NCBI RefSeq assembly: GCF_900638685.1
Contig: NZ_LR134533.1
Coordinates: 1,054,001 to 1,118,000 of the forward strand
Source: Neisseria weaveri
GTDB lineage: Bacteria; Pseudomonadota; Gammaproteobacteria; Burkholderiales; Neisseriaceae
Length of the DNA stretch: 64,000 bases
Direction of reading: 5' to 3'
Part shown: piece by piece, positions 18,474 through 34,717 of the stretch
How positions within the stretch are numbered: position 1 is the stretch's first letter
How the letters are laid out: each line of letters starts with the position of its first letter
Position numbers and translations under genes: made by a program
Notes under the pieces: model-generated
Seen by the model: only the letters and a program-made list of their open reading frames with translations
The model's database searches: none
Told to the model about the DNA's origin: nothing

Positions 18474-18501
18474 AAAAAAAGCGGGAAAACCCGCTTTTTT
18501 T
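18474..18501. terminator. Strong bidirectional terminator after the pilin gene
   Basis: A7-GCGGG and CCCGC-T7 form a perfect 12-base stem with an AAAA loop, 17 bases past the pilin stop. It has a U-tract in both directions and is not built from DUS. Confidence 0.9.
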
Positions 18502-18518
18502 GTAAAACATTTATTTAA

Positions 18519-18998
18519 TTAAGTAGAAGCTTTAGCAGCATCAGGACGGCAAACAGATGGCAGGAATTTCGTTGGAATACCATTAGTTGTATCCTTTGTA
18601 GTATCACATTCCCACTTAAATGAACCGCCGGCTTTTACTGCTTTTAAGGTTAAAGTTTTACCTTTAATATCTTCATTTACACCGCTGCCTTTCATCTTTG
18701 CAGTAATGTAGCCTGTGCTATTTGCTGTAGAAACCTCTACAGATTCAACATATTTACCATTAATGTCAGCTTTAGCAGCAACACCTGCCGCTGCATTATC
18801 AGCAGGCCATGCACCTTTATCGGCATAATATTCGGTTACCGCAGATTTTTGGCCTTCAGCCAAAGAAAACGCTTCAGAAACTTGTGCACGCGCTGTGTAA
18901 TCTTGGTAAGCAGGCAGCGCAATCACCGCCAAAATACCGATAATCGCAATAACGATCATCAACTCGATCAAAGTAAAACCTTTTTGTAAAGCTTTCAT
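18519..18998 (-). CDS. Type IV pilin (PilE-like major or minor subunit)
   Basis: This 159-residue type IVa prepilin starts MKALQKG and is cut before Phe8 by the prepilin peptidase, with Glu at mature position 5 ([20 protein letters not shown]). The globular part has a C-terminal disulfide pair (WECD and SVCRP) enclosing the D-region. It polymerises into type IV pili used for adhesion, twitching and DNA uptake. A GGGAG ribosome site precedes the ATG and a TATAAT lies at 19025-19030 (minus strand). It stands alone, with no silent pilS-like copies nearby. Whether it is the main PilE or a paralogue cannot be told here. Confidence 0.9.
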   Translation of the reverse strand: MKALQKGFTLIELMIVIAIIGILAVIALPAYQDYTARAQVSEAFSLAEGQKSAVTEYYADKGAWPADNAAAGVAAKADINGKYVESVEVSTANSTGYITAKMKGSGVNEDIKGKTLTLKAVKAGGSFKWECDTTKDTTNGIPTKFLPSVCRPDAAKAST

Positions 18999-19024
18999 AG
19001 TTTATAAACTCCCAAAGTGAAAAA

Positions 19025-19030
19025 ATTATA
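19025..19030 (-). promoter_or_regulatory. Possible -10 element of the pilin promoter
   Basis: The minus strand reads TATAAT here, 27 bases before the pilin ATG. No clear -35 hexamer is seen, so this is tentative. Confidence 0.35.
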
Positions 19031-19727
19031 TTTATTTAATCCGTAATATGTTTGGCTTTGTCTGGTGTAACAAAACATTTAGAGAAGGAATATTCAGCTT
19101 GCCCGCCGATACCATCCCCTTTTTATTTAATACAGTACCAAGCGGACAACTTTATACATGCATATACCGTGCCAATTTCAAAAAAAATACAAAAAATCAT
19201 AACATATTGTTTTCAATAGAATTAAATAAAATAAACGCAGACACTATCACAAACAGAAAAAACTGAATGACATTTTCTGTCATGCCAAGTAACGATTTAT
19301 GTATGTTACTTCTCTTATAGTTGGAAACTGACTTATTTTGTCATACACAATTTTGGCATAAAACATCAAGAATACAACCAAAAATGATTATTAAATATTC
19401 ATTTGTCAATTTTAAACACAAAAACCCTAAAATTAATCCAACCAGCATAAATCCACACCACCAACCACCCGAAATCCAAAAACAGAAAAAGAGCACAATT
19501 ATGCCAAAAAATATCGAATTTAACGTAAATTATCAATTCCGATAAACCAAAATGGAAATAACTGCCCGAAAATAAAAATCCCTAACAAAAACAACCAAAA
19601 ACCAACCCACCAAACCAGCACACACATCCCAAACCCCACCAATACAGAATAACCAAATCCCCCCTAACAAAAATCGGCACATAACCTTTATCCATATTTC
19701 CCATTCCGAATATTACCGTTAAAAACA

Positions 19728-19753
19728 AGGCCGTCTGAAATTTCAGACGGCCT
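19728..19753. repeat. Inverted DUS pair in the gene-free region
   Basis: A perfect AGGCCGTCTGAA palindrome with no adjacent gene to terminate. Confidence 0.8.
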
Positions 19754-20005
19754 CTAATCCCAACACATTACCCCTATCTCCAAACACAATAAAAATAACT
19801 TCCTTGTTCTAACTAACCCGCCAACCCAACCCGATTCCCCCATACCGATCACCCACCCGCCGTTAACCAGCACCCATATCCGCCAACACCCCCACTATCT
19901 TTACCCACCAACGGCAAACGGCAAACCGATATTAATAGATAGACACACTCAAATCTTTTTATAGACGGCCTAACCCTTTTCAGACGGCCCAACCCCATAC
20001 AAACA

Positions 20006-20027
20006 AAGCCGCCCCTAAGGACGGCTT
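20006..20027 (-). terminator. Terminator downstream of comE
   Basis: The minus strand reads AAGCCGTCC, a four-base loop, then GGGCGGCTT and TGTTTG. The stem is nine pairs with one wobble. Confidence 0.65.
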
Positions 20028-20089
20028 CTCCGACAGATACGTACCAACCCGGTACGCCCCCGGACAGACTGCGCGGACCCTCCGTCCGC

Positions 20090-20395
20090 TTAAGGTTTTT
20101 TGCTTCCGTCTTTCTTCGCCAGCGGCTTCGCCTCCTTCTTCTTCACCTCCGCCACCGTCGCCTCATCCTTCAGACGGCCGTACACGCCTTCGCCTATCCC
20201 CTTCACCTTCTTCAAGTCCTCCACCGCTTTGAACGGACCGTTCGCACTGCGGTAGGCCACAATCGCCTCCGCCTTCGCCGGACCGATACCCGGCAGCGCC
20301 TTCAATTCCTCCGCCGTTGCGGTGTTGATGTTCACCGCCGCCAAGGACAGCGCCGACAGCAGCACTCCGGCCAAACCCAACAGATATCGTTTCAT
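20090..20395 (-). CDS. comE: ComE/ComEA-type periplasmic DNA-binding competence protein
   Basis: This 101-residue protein has a signal peptide (about 1-20), a mature part starting [11 protein letters not shown], and two helix-hairpin-helix motifs ([12 protein letters not shown] and [12 protein letters not shown]), then a Lys-rich tail. ComE binds double-stranded DNA in the periplasm and ratchets it inward during transformation. In pathogenic Neisseria comE is known to sit just downstream of rRNA operons in several copies; here it again follows 5S rRNA on the same strand, so this may be one of several identical copies. A partial DUS lies within the coding sequence near 20170. Confidence 0.93.
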   Translation of the reverse strand: MKRYLLGLAGVLLSALSLAAVNINTATAEELKALPGIGPAKAEAIVAYRSANGPFKAVEDLKKVKGIGEGVYGRLKDEATVAEVKKKEAKPLAKKDGSKKP

Positions 20396-20653
20396 CGTCT
20401 TCCCCTTTCTTAAATCCGGTTGGCATCACGGTGCGCTTCCGGCATCGGTATGCAGAAACCGCACCTCAAGCCGTCTATCATAAAGAGATTCCGGTTCGGA
20501 TTCAACCGTTTTATTCATTTCGGAAACTGTTACTCTAATTATCCAACACCGGACGGGGCTTCCGCCACGTTTTCACCACCTCACGGCCGTTTGCAGCACC
20601 CGCCCGCACGATAAGGACGGCACAGCACAGAAGAGAAGGTATGCAAATGAAGA

Positions 20654-20683
20654 AACCCCTGACGGCAAATGCAGTCAGGGGTT
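20654..20683 (-). terminator. Terminator of the rRNA operon
   Basis: AACCCCTGAC and GTCAGGGGTT pair perfectly over ten bases just after 5S rRNA, followed on the minus strand by TCTTCATTT. Confidence 0.8.
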
Positions 20684-20691
20684 CGGAATGG

Positions 20692-20807
20692 GTGTCTGGC
20701 AGTGACCTACTTTCACATGGGTATCCACACTATCATCGGCGCTGAGTCGTTTCACGGTCCTGTTCGGGATGGGAAGGCGTGGGACCAACTCGCTATGGCC
20801 GCCAGAC
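20692..20807 (-). rRNA. rrf: 5S ribosomal RNA
   Basis: About 116 bases on the minus strand, starting GTCTGGCGGCCATAGCGAG and ending with the complementary ACTGCCAGACACC. The internal CCCATCCCGAACAGG and GATAGTGTGG segments are diagnostic for 5S. Ends are approximate to a few bases. Confidence 0.95.
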
Positions 20808-20920
20808 GTAAACTGTACAAATCGGTAAGCCGTCCGAATTACTTGAATTCAGAACCAACAATCAATATTCGGTAATGTTTGTATCGTATCCTGTCAGGAT
20901 ACAGTAAGCTTTCATCTGAA

Positions 20921-20937
20921 GTTCTTCAAATGATAGA

Positions 20938-20943
<6 letters not shown>
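20921..20943. repeat. 23S rRNA processing stem, 3' arm
   Basis: GTTCTTCAAATGATAGAGTCAAG pairs with 23815-23837 with one mismatch over 23 bases. The pair brings the 23S ends together for RNase III cutting. Confidence 0.8.
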
Positions 20944-23814
<2,871 letters not shown>

Positions 23815-23822
<8 letters not shown>

Positions 23823-23837
23823 TATCATTTCAAGAAC
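23815..23837. repeat. 23S rRNA processing stem, 5' arm
   Basis: CTTGACTCTATCATTTCAAGAAC is the complement of 20921-20943 apart from one mismatch. Confidence 0.8.
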
Positions 23838-24234
23838 CTCTCTGACTTCGTTGTTTCGGCGTTGACTACCTACGCAACTTGAAGTCTCTACTTTGACAAA
23901 GCTTACTGCTTGTTGTGTACCGAACTGTGCCTTTTGTATTTCACAGTCCGGTCGATACAATCATCACCCAAATACTGTTCGTTTACTCCCTACTATTTAA
24001 AGTAGTAAGTAATCTGTTGCATCAGCTTACTTACAGGGTAAACCAACATTTTCTTTGTTTGTTGATTTCGGCTTTCCAATTTGTTAAAGATCGTATGCTT
24101 AGAAGATTTTTTTCTTCACTTCGCAAATCAAAACGAGCTAGCTATTATAGCACTTGACTTGTTAAAGTCAATAAACTTGTTAAGTATACTTTACTTAATA
24201 TACTTAACCAGCCAACTTGTTTTGATTTGGGAAG
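23838..24234. other. Internal transcribed spacer between tRNA-Ala and 23S rRNA
   Basis: About 400 bases without a gene. They hold a boxA element (24081-24092) and the 5' processing arm of 23S; the rest is AT-rich spacer. Confidence 0.7.
24081..24092 (-). promoter_or_regulatory. boxA antitermination element in the 16S-23S spacer
   Basis: The minus strand reads GATCTTTAACAA, matching the NusB/NusE-binding boxA core CTTTAACA, placed before 23S as in other rrn operons. Confidence 0.7.
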
Positions 24235-24310
24235 TGGTGGAGGCAAACGGGATCGAACCGATGACCCCCTGCTTGCAAAGCAGGTGCTCTACCAACTGAG
24301 CTATGCCCCC
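24235..24310 (-). tRNA. tRNA-Ala (anticodon TGC)
   Basis: A 76-base cloverleaf starts GGGGGCATAGCTCAG, has anticodon loop TTTGCAA, contains GGTTCGATCC and ends GCCTCCACCA with an encoded CCA. It lies in the 16S-23S spacer, second after tRNA-Ile. Confidence 0.98.
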
Positions 24311-24340
24311 ATTGTAGATGGCTCAACCTAACCTGTCGTT

Positions 24341-24417
<77 letters not shown>

Positions 24418-24456
24418 AAGGCCTTTGTTTTCTTCCTTGCTTCTTTAAATACAGTT

Positions 24457-24473
24457 TACCGATAAGTGTGAGT
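24457..24473. repeat. 16S rRNA processing stem, 3' arm
   Basis: TACCGATAAGTGTGAGT is the perfect complement of 26130-26146 on the other side of 16S, giving a 17-base stem for RNase III. Confidence 0.8.
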
Positions 24474-24494
24474 ACAACCAAACCTCTTTTTCTC

Positions 24495-26038
<1,544 letters not shown>

Positions 26039-26129
26039 AATCTCTAACTTTTTAACTTCTGGTCTGCTTCAAAGAAACCGACAAAAATTTTATCTTGTCT
26101 GTTTTTGTCGCAGTGTGAGGCTCAATTGC

Positions 26130-26146
26130 ACTCACACTTATCGGTA
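26130..26146. repeat. 16S rRNA processing stem, 5' arm
   Basis: ACTCACACTTATCGGTA, perfect complement of 24457-24473. Confidence 0.8.
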
Positions 26147-26152
26147 ATCTGT

Positions 26153-26165
26153 TTGTTAAAGAGCG
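26153..26165 (-). promoter_or_regulatory. boxA antitermination element in the rrn leader
   Basis: The minus strand reads CGCTCTTTAACAA, a near-perfect boxA immediately downstream of the promoter. Confidence 0.8.
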
Positions 26166-26172
26166 GAGCAGA

Positions 26173-26200
26173 ATTATACACCACCAAAATATCTTGTCAA
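26173..26200 (-). promoter_or_regulatory. rRNA operon promoter
   Basis: On the minus strand, a consensus -35 TTGACA (26200-26195) and consensus -10 TATAAT (26178-26173) are separated by 16 bases. Transcription should start near 26166, directly before boxA. Confidence 0.9.
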
Positions 26201-26426
26201 CACCCGGCCTTAAAAAACTTAAAACCAATCATCAACTGTGGTATAATCTTCTGTTCTTTTTGCTTCACCGCGTCAGCAGCGAAGAACCGAACTATACGCC
26301 AACAAAAAACAATCGTCAACCAAAAAAACTAACAAAAATACTAAAAATCAGACAAACCCCTATTTATTATCGGTTTTTATTTCAAAAAATTTTACAAAGC
26401 TTGTCCAAAACTAAACACAAAACTAA

Positions 26427-26456
26427 AAAGGCCGCCTGAATTTTCAGACGGCCTTT
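26427..26456 (-). terminator. DUS-like terminator of the ATP synthase operon
   Basis: AAAGGCCGCCTGAA faces TTCAGACGGCCTTT; one arm carries a C for T change, leaving a single mismatch. It lies 18 bases past the atpC stop. Confidence 0.8.
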
Positions 26457-26473
26457 CTCATCAATCAAATTGA

Positions 26474-26899
26474 TTATTTGTTTTTCTGCGAACGAATGTA
26501 ATCCAAAGTTTTGAGTTGAGCTATTGCTGCCGCCAGAGCTGCGTGTGCTTTTGCCAAAGATTCATCATCACTAGCCTGAGAAATACTAGCTTCAGCTGCT
26601 TTTTTAGCTTCTTCTGCACGAGCTTGATCCATTTCATGCGTACGAACTGCAACATCCGCTAATACTGTCAGTTTATTTGGCTGAACTTCTAACAACCCAC
26701 CCGATACGGCAACCAAAATTTCATTTGTTTCACCAGGCACAGTCAAACGTAATGCGCCTGGTCTAACTAAACTCATAATCGGCTCATGTCGCGGATAAAT
26801 ACCAAGCTCACCCATTAAGGTTGGCACAACCACAAAGCTAGCCTCACCAGAATAAATATGTTGCTCGTTACTTACCACTTCAACCTGCATGATACTCAT
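26474..26899 (-). CDS. atpC: ATP synthase epsilon subunit
   Basis: This 141-residue protein has an N-terminal beta-sandwich (MQVEVVSNEQHIYSGEA, GELGIYPRHEP) and a C-terminal helical hairpin (about 90-135, Ala-rich). It is part of the F1 rotor stalk and can inhibit ATP hydrolysis by extending its C-terminal helices. It is the last gene of the atp operon, ten bases after atpD. Confidence 0.98.
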   Translation of the reverse strand: MSIMQVEVVSNEQHIYSGEASFVVVPTLMGELGIYPRHEPIMSLVRPGALRLTVPGETNEILVAVSGGLLEVQPNKLTVLADVAVRTHEMDQARAEEAKKAAEASISQASDDESLAKAHAALAAAIAQLKTLDYIRSQKNK

Positions 26900-26909
26900 G
26901 CCAGCCTCC

Positions 26910-28316
<1,407 letters not shown>

Positions 28317-28344
28317 CTATTTACTATGTGCAAGATACGCAGCA

Positions 28345-29220
28345 TTAAACTGCTGCTGCACCTGCGACAATTTCTGACAATTCTGTGGTAATCGCAGCTT
28401 GACGCGATTTGTTATATACCAAGCGAAGTTCTTTAATTGCATTACCAGCATTATCAGTAGCTGCTTTCATTGCAACCATTCGGGCTGCCTGCTCTGAAGC
28501 CATATTATCACTTAACGCTTGATAAACCACAGACTCTAAATAACGGCGGACTAAGTACTCCAACACAGCGACTGGACTAGGCTCATAATGATAATCCCAA
28601 TTGTAGTCGCTGCTGCTTCCAGAACTTTCCATCGCATTTTGACCAATCGGCAACAACACTTCCATCCTTGGCTCTTGGCGCATAGTATTGATAAAACCAG
28701 AATACACCAAATGAACCATGTCCAGTTTACGGTCTTCAAATCTTTGGAAAATTTCGGTTAACGCACCAATTAACATTTCCATTTTAGGTGTATCACCCAA
28801 ATTGGTTACGCTAGCTACTACATTTAAACCGATACGTTGGCAAGCAGCCAAACCTTTACTGCCTAGACACACAACTTCTACTTCAACGCCTTGATTTTGA
28901 TATTCTTGGACTTGAGCTAAAAATTTTTTCAAAACATTAGCGTTCAAACCACCACACAAACCTTTATCTGTTGTGATCAGAATAAAACCAACGCGTTTTA
29001 CACTTCTATGTGTTTCTAAGAGTTTAATACCATGGTCAGACTGAGTTTGGGCTAAATGCCCCATAACCAAACGCACTTTTTCAGCATATGGGCGGGCTAA
29101 ACGCATCCGCTCTTGAGTCTTCCGCATTTTAGAGGTTGACACCATTTGCATCGCTTTTGTGATCTTTTGTGTATTTTGAACACTGCGAATTTTGGTGAGA
29201 ATCTCTTTTCCTACTGCCAT
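28345..29220 (-). CDS. atpG: ATP synthase gamma subunit
   Basis: This 291-residue central-shaft subunit has the paired N- and C-terminal coiled-coil helices (KEILTKIRSVQNTQKITKAM at the start; ARMVAMKAATDNAGNAIKEL near the end) and the internal TDKGLCGGLN segment. It rotates inside F1 to couple proton flow to ATP synthesis. The ATG is preceded by an AAAGGAG ribosome site. Confidence 0.98.
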   Translation of the reverse strand: MAVGKEILTKIRSVQNTQKITKAMQMVSTSKMRKTQERMRLARPYAEKVRLVMGHLAQTQSDHGIKLLETHRSVKRVGFILITTDKGLCGGLNANVLKKFLAQVQEYQNQGVEVEVVCLGSKGLAACQRIGLNVVASVTNLGDTPKMEMLIGALTEIFQRFEDRKLDMVHLVYSGFINTMRQEPRMEVLLPIGQNAMESSGSSSDYNWDYHYEPSPVAVLEYLVRRYLESVVYQALSDNMASEQAARMVAMKAATDNAGNAIKELRLVYNKSRQAAITTELSEIVAGAAAV

Positions 29221-29243
29221 ATCAGACTCCTTTCATCAAATCT

Positions 29244-30791
29244 TTAGGCTTTATAGCCGTAAGAAGATTTAAAAGTCTTCATAGCTTGAGTCAATACCTG
29301 TTCATTTTCATCAGACATTGCACCAGAAGCGTTAATAGCATTCAATACATCTGGGTGTTGAGTACGAACATAACTCAAAAATTCAGCTTCAAAAGCCAAA
29401 GCTTTTGACACTGGGACATCACTATAAGAACCGTTGTTAATAGCCCATAAAGTCAATGCCATTTCTGCGGTATTTAGGGTACTGAATTGTTTTTGCTTCA
29501 TCAATTCTGTTACCACCTCACCATGCTGCAATTGCTTACGGGTAGCTTCATCCAAATCAGAAGCAAATTGAGAGAACGCAGCCAATTCACGATATTGGGC
29601 CAAAGCCAAACGAATACCGCCACCCAGCTTCTTAATAACTTTAGTTTGTGCGGCGCCACCTACACGTGATACAGAAATACCGGCATTAATAGCTGGGCGG
29701 ATACCTGAGTTAAAAAGATCCGTTTCCAAGAAAATTTGCCCATCTGTAATCGAAATTACGTTGGTCGGTACGAATGCAGACACGTCGCCAGCTTGCGTTT
29801 CAATAATTGGCAATGCAGTCAACGAGCCTGTTTTACCTTTAACTTCGCCATTGGTCAGCTTTTCTACTTCATCGGCATTAATACGAGCGGCACGCTCTAA
29901 TAAACGTGAATGCAAGTAGAATACATCACCAGGATAAGCTTCGCGACCAGGAGGACGACGCAACAGCAGAGAAATTTGACGATATGCAACAGCTTGTTTA
30001 GACAAGTCATCGTATACAATCAAAGCATCTTCGCCACGGTCACGGAAAAATTCACCCATAGTACAACCAGAATATGGTGCAATAAATTGCAGTGCAGCAG
30101 CTTCAGACGCTGTTGCAGCAACAACAATTGTATGCTCCATCGCACCATGCTCTTCCAATTTTCTAACTACGTTTGCAATAGAAGAAGCTTTTTGACCTAC
30201 TGCAACATAGATACAGATAACACCCGTGCCTTTTTGGTTTACGATTGCATCCAAAGCAACTGCTGTTTTACCTGTTTGACGGTCGCCAATAATCAACTCA
30301 CGTTGACCACGACCCACAGGTACCATAGAGTCAATTGCTTTAATACCGGTTTGCATTGGCTGGTCTACCGATTGACGAGCAATTACCCCAGGAGCAATTT
30401 TTTCAATCGGTGCAGTTAACGTTGTATTAATCGGTCCTTTACCATCAATAGGACGCCCCAGAGCATCAACAACACGACCTACTAACTCACGACCAATCGG
30501 CACTTCTAAAATACGACCAGTACAAGTAACCGTATCACCTTCTTTGATATGCTCGTATTCACCCAATACTACGGCACCAACGGAGTCACGCTCCAAGTTC
30601 ATTGCCAAGCCGAAAGTATTACCGGGGAACTCCAGCATTTCACCTTGCATTACGTCTGACAAGCCATGAACACGAACAATACCATCTGTCACAGAAATAA
30701 CGGTACCACGGGTACGCACTTCCGCATTTACAGACAGATTTTCGATTTTGGCTTTAATCAAATCGCTAATTTCAGCAGGATTAAGCTGCAT
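29244..30791 (-). CDS. atpA: ATP synthase alpha subunit
   Basis: This 515-residue F1 subunit has Walker A GDRQTGKT (about 169-176), the ARG-finger region [11 protein letters not shown] and the signature [13 protein letters not shown]. It forms the hexamer with beta and completes the catalytic sites through an arginine finger. An AGGAG ribosome site lies seven bases before the ATG, overlapping the end of the ten-base gap after atpH. Confidence 0.99.
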   Translation of the reverse strand: MQLNPAEISDLIKAKIENLSVNAEVRTRGTVISVTDGIVRVHGLSDVMQGEMLEFPGNTFGLAMNLERDSVGAVVLGEYEHIKEGDTVTCTGRILEVPIGRELVGRVVDALGRPIDGKGPINTTLTAPIEKIAPGVIARQSVDQPMQTGIKAIDSMVPVGRGQRELIIGDRQTGKTAVALDAIVNQKGTGVICIYVAVGQKASSIANVVRKLEEHGAMEHTIVVAATASEAAALQFIAPYSGCTMGEFFRDRGEDALIVYDDLSKQAVAYRQISLLLRRPPGREAYPGDVFYLHSRLLERAARINADEVEKLTNGEVKGKTGSLTALPIIETQAGDVSAFVPTNVISITDGQIFLETDLFNSGIRPAINAGISVSRVGGAAQTKVIKKLGGGIRLALAQYRELAAFSQFASDLDEATRKQLQHGEVVTELMKQKQFSTLNTAEMALTLWAINNGSYSDVPVSKALAFEAEFLSYVRTQHPDVLNAINASGAMSDENEQVLTQAMKTFKSSYGYKA

Positions 30792-30801
30792 GAAAACTCT
30801 C

Positions 30802-31335
30802 CTAATTTGTCATAGCCGCGTACAAGGCATTTAATTTACCCTGCAACGACAAATCCAACACTTGGTCACCAATCTCAACTTTGACGCCACCGATTAATTC
30901 AGGATCGGTTTGAGTACTTACAACCAATTCCGTACCGAAGCGTTTTTGCAAATCAGCAGTCAATTCTGCCAATTGCGTATCAGTCAAAGCATAAGCACTT
31001 GTAATCACAGCACGCTTAGTATGATTTAATGCCAAGGTTAAGTCTTGATATTGTGCATAAATCTCGGGCAAAACTTGCAAACGTTTTTGTTCGGCCAAAA
31101 CAGTAACGAAATTTTTCAAATTTACATCACTTAAGCCAACCAATTCAGCAAGTGCATCAACTTTATCTACAGCACTTTTTTCAGGCTGATCAATTAAAGA
31201 AGCCACTTTTTCCTGTTGCACAACTGATGCCAGTTCTTTCAGTCCGCCCAACCAAGACTCAATTTGGTTTTTCTCTTGAGCCAAACCGAATAATGCTTTT
31301 GCATACGGTCTAGCAATCGTTGCGAACTCTGCCAT
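30802..31335 (-). CDS. atpH: ATP synthase delta subunit
   Basis: This 177-residue OSCP/delta protein starts [19 protein letters not shown], the family's N-terminal helix bundle, and has the C-terminal signature [19 protein letters not shown]. It joins the b-subunit stalk to the top of F1. It overlaps neither neighbour, with a four-base gap after atpF. Confidence 0.97.
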   Translation of the reverse strand: MAEFATIARPYAKALFGLAQEKNQIESWLGGLKELASVVQQEKVASLIDQPEKSAVDKVDALAELVGLSDVNLKNFVTVLAEQKRLQVLPEIYAQYQDLTLALNHTKRAVITSAYALTDTQLAELTADLQKRFGTELVVSTQTDPELIGGVKVEIGDQVLDLSLQGKLNALYAAMTN

Positions 31336-31339
31336 AAAA

Positions 31340-31810
31340 TTACAGCTCCTGTTTTAGAGTACTGAGCATTTGTGCGTGTTTTTCAGCATTTACTTCGCTG
31401 CGCAAAATGGACTCAGCACCTTTAACTGCCAATGAAGCCACCTGTTCGCGCAATGCTTCACGTGCGCGGTTGGTCTCTTGCTCAACATCAGCTTTAGCCT
31501 GTGCTGTAATACGGGCAGCCTCTGCAGAAGCTTGCTCTTTGGCTTCCTCTACAATTTGAGCTGCACGTTTTTCGGCGTTGGCTACCATTTCGGCAACCTG
31601 ATTACGCCCTTCAGCCAAGAGTTCTGCAACTTTCTTTTCTGCTTGTTCAAAATCGCTTTTACCTCGCTCGGCAGCAGCCAAACCTTCAGCAATTTTGTCA
31701 GCACGCTCGTCTAACGCTTTTGCGATTGGCGGCCATACAAATTTCATTGTAAACCATACCAAACCGAAAAAGACGATTAACTGCGCAAATAAGGTTGCAT
31801 TAATATTCAC
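31340..31810 (-). CDS. atpF: ATP synthase b subunit
   Basis: This 156-residue protein has an N-terminal membrane helix (about 5-25) followed by one long charged, Ala-rich coiled coil. Two copies form the peripheral stalk that holds F1 against rotation. It is of normal length for a bacterial b subunit. It lies 72 bases after atpE and four before atpH. Confidence 0.97.
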   Translation of the reverse strand: MNINATLFAQLIVFFGLVWFTMKFVWPPIAKALDERADKIAEGLAAAERGKSDFEQAEKKVAELLAEGRNQVAEMVANAEKRAAQIVEEAKEQASAEAARITAQAKADVEQETNRAREALREQVASLAVKGAESILRSEVNAEKHAQMLSTLKQEL

Positions 31811-31882
31811 TTTACTTAACCTTCGTATTAGGGTTAATCAAACAAACGGTGTTTCGTTTGTATCGAAACAATTCTGTTCGGA

Positions 31883-32188
<306 letters not shown>

Positions 32189-32200
32189 CTACTTAAAACT

Positions 32201-33410
<1,210 letters not shown>

Positions 33411-33440
33411 AGGTTTAACAGGCCAATATAAAGCGCAGCT

Positions 33441-33469
33441 ACTATAATAAATATGTGTTTATACGTCAA
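33441..33469 (-). promoter_or_regulatory. ATP synthase operon promoter
   Basis: On the minus strand TTGACG (33469-33464) and TATAGT (33446-33441) are separated by exactly 17 bases. Transcription would start near 33435, giving a leader of about 25 bases before atpI. Confidence 0.8.
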
Positions 33470-33641
33470 GAAAATTGTTAACATTTGTGAATCAATTTCT
33501 TGTTAACAATAATCTCTCTAGATTCAATTGACTACATATTACTACACTATTGAAAAAATTAAACAGCAATTATTAGCAGTTCCACTCTATAATTTGCCTA
33601 TTTTTGATTAAACTTTACCGCTTTATACCAAAAGCAGATAT

Positions 33642-33677
33642 GCCGTCCGCATTCATCTTTTCGGATTTTCAGACGGC
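33642..33677 (-). terminator. Probable parB terminator with one DUS arm
   Basis: GCCGTC and GACGGC enclose a long loop that itself holds TCCG/CGGA. The DUS arm reads GCCGTCTGAAAATCC on the minus strand. Confidence 0.45.
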
Positions 33678-33705
33678 TTATTGCAAACCTCTTCAAACAT
33701 CCGGG

Positions 33706-34566
33706 TTAATAATCGTATTTAATGCCCAGCTGCTTCAATAAACTTTCCAGCATTTCCGGATTGTCGAAGTGTAGAACAATTTTGCCTTTTTTCTGATTGG
33801 TCGTCTGAATTTCTGCATTAACACCTAATTTTTCCGTCAACATATCGTTCAGACGCTGAATGTCGGGATTGCTTTTCTTGGGTACATCTACTTTTTTCGT
33901 TTGCTGTGCGGCTTGGCTGCGGCGTTCTACTTCCCGTACAGACCAACCGTTTTTCACCGCTTTTTGCGCCAATTCGAGCTGTTCGACCACCGGGAGCGAT
34001 AAAAGTGCCCTTGCATGTCCCATTTCCAATTTTTTCTGGAACAGCATATCCTGCACAGGTTCAGGCAAGGAAAGCAAACGAAGGCTGTTGGAAATACTGC
34101 TGCGGCTGCGGCCAACCGCTTTGGCTACGGTTTCATGCGTTAAACCGAACTCTTCCACCAAGCGCTTTAAACCTTGTGCTTCTTCGATAGGATTCAGGTT
34201 TTCCCTTTGGATATTTTCAATCAAACCGATGGCCAATGCTGCTTCATCATTAATGCTTTTGATGACGGCTGGAACTTCGGTCAAACCGGCTAATCGTGCG
34301 GCACGCCAACGTCGTTCACCTGCAATCAGCTCATATTGCGACAAACCGCGCTCGCGCACGATAACCGGTTGAATAATGCCTTGCGCACGAATCGATTCCG
34401 CCAATTCTTGTAGCGCATCATCATCCATCTGTACGCGCGGCTGCAAACGTCCCGGACGGATATCGGAGATTGCAATGGTTTTCAAACGGTCACCGCTACC
34501 GTCGTCAATATTGTTCGAAATCAGGGAATCTAAGCCGCGGCCTAAGCCGCCTTTGGGTTTTGCCAT
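33706..34566 (-). CDS. parB: ParB, chromosome-partitioning protein
   Basis: This 286-residue protein starts MAKPKGGLGRGLDSL, the classic ParB N-terminus that contacts ParA. The CTPase core has LQPRVQMDD and GERRWRAARLAG, then comes a helix-turn-helix (about 150-190, THETVAKAVGRSRSSISNSLRLL) and a C-terminal dimer domain. ParB loads at parS sites as a CTP clamp and spreads along DNA. The longer reading to 34653 is rejected because it only adds residues before the canonical start. It lies close to parA but is not adjacent: two unrelated genes intervene. Confidence 0.96.
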   Translation of the reverse strand: MAKPKGGLGRGLDSLISNNIDDGSGDRLKTIAISDIRPGRLQPRVQMDDDALQELAESIRAQGIIQPVIVRERGLSQYELIAGERRWRAARLAGLTEVPAVIKSINDEAALAIGLIENIQRENLNPIEEAQGLKRLVEEFGLTHETVAKAVGRSRSSISNSLRLLSLPEPVQDMLFQKKLEMGHARALLSLPVVEQLELAQKAVKNGWSVREVERRSQAAQQTKKVDVPKKSNPDIQRLNDMLTEKLGVNAEIQTTNQKKGKIVLHFDNPEMLESLLKQLGIKYDY

Positions 34567-34717
34567 ATTTGCTGTCCTTTTTATCTTTTGAAGTCCGGCC
34601 GTTTTGCTTTTTTGATGCGGCCTTATTTTATCGGATATTGTTACACACCGCATTGTTTGGTTTCAGACGGCATAAATACTTTACAATAGGCGTTTTACTC
34701 TTATCAGGCTTGTATCT

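Larger units (their letters stand above)
18134..18518. other. Intergenic region between the OmpA-like gene and the pilin gene
   Basis: No gene is visible in these 385 bases. They hold the AT-rich upstream region of the OmpA-like gene, a DUS-containing long hairpin (18312-18353) and the pilin terminator (18474-18501). Confidence 0.6.
18999..20089. other. Long AT-rich gene-free region upstream of the pilin gene
   Basis: These 1091 bases carry only short open frames (19048-19266, 19321-19545) with no credible start, composition or family, so I call none. The + strand is poor in G and rich in A and C, with C-runs at 19602-19616, 19628-19640 and 19659-19664. It contains one DUS hairpin (19728-19753), two partial DUS around 19963-19990, and the comE terminator at 20006-20027. 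Confidence 0.6.
26039..26473. other. rRNA operon leader and promoter region
   Basis: These 435 bases hold no gene. From right to left they contain the atpC terminator, AT-rich upstream DNA, the rrn promoter, boxA, and the 16S 5' processing arm. Confidence 0.7.

Noticed and set aside
19048..19545. Two open frames (19048-19266 and 19321-19545) in the gene-free region
   Set aside because: Amino-acid content is skewed by AT/C-rich DNA, there are no ribosome sites, and no family resemblance is seen.
33470..33520. Two GTTAAC palindromes upstream of the atp promoter
   Set aside because: Short A/T-rich palindromes are expected by chance here, and no known regulator was recognised.
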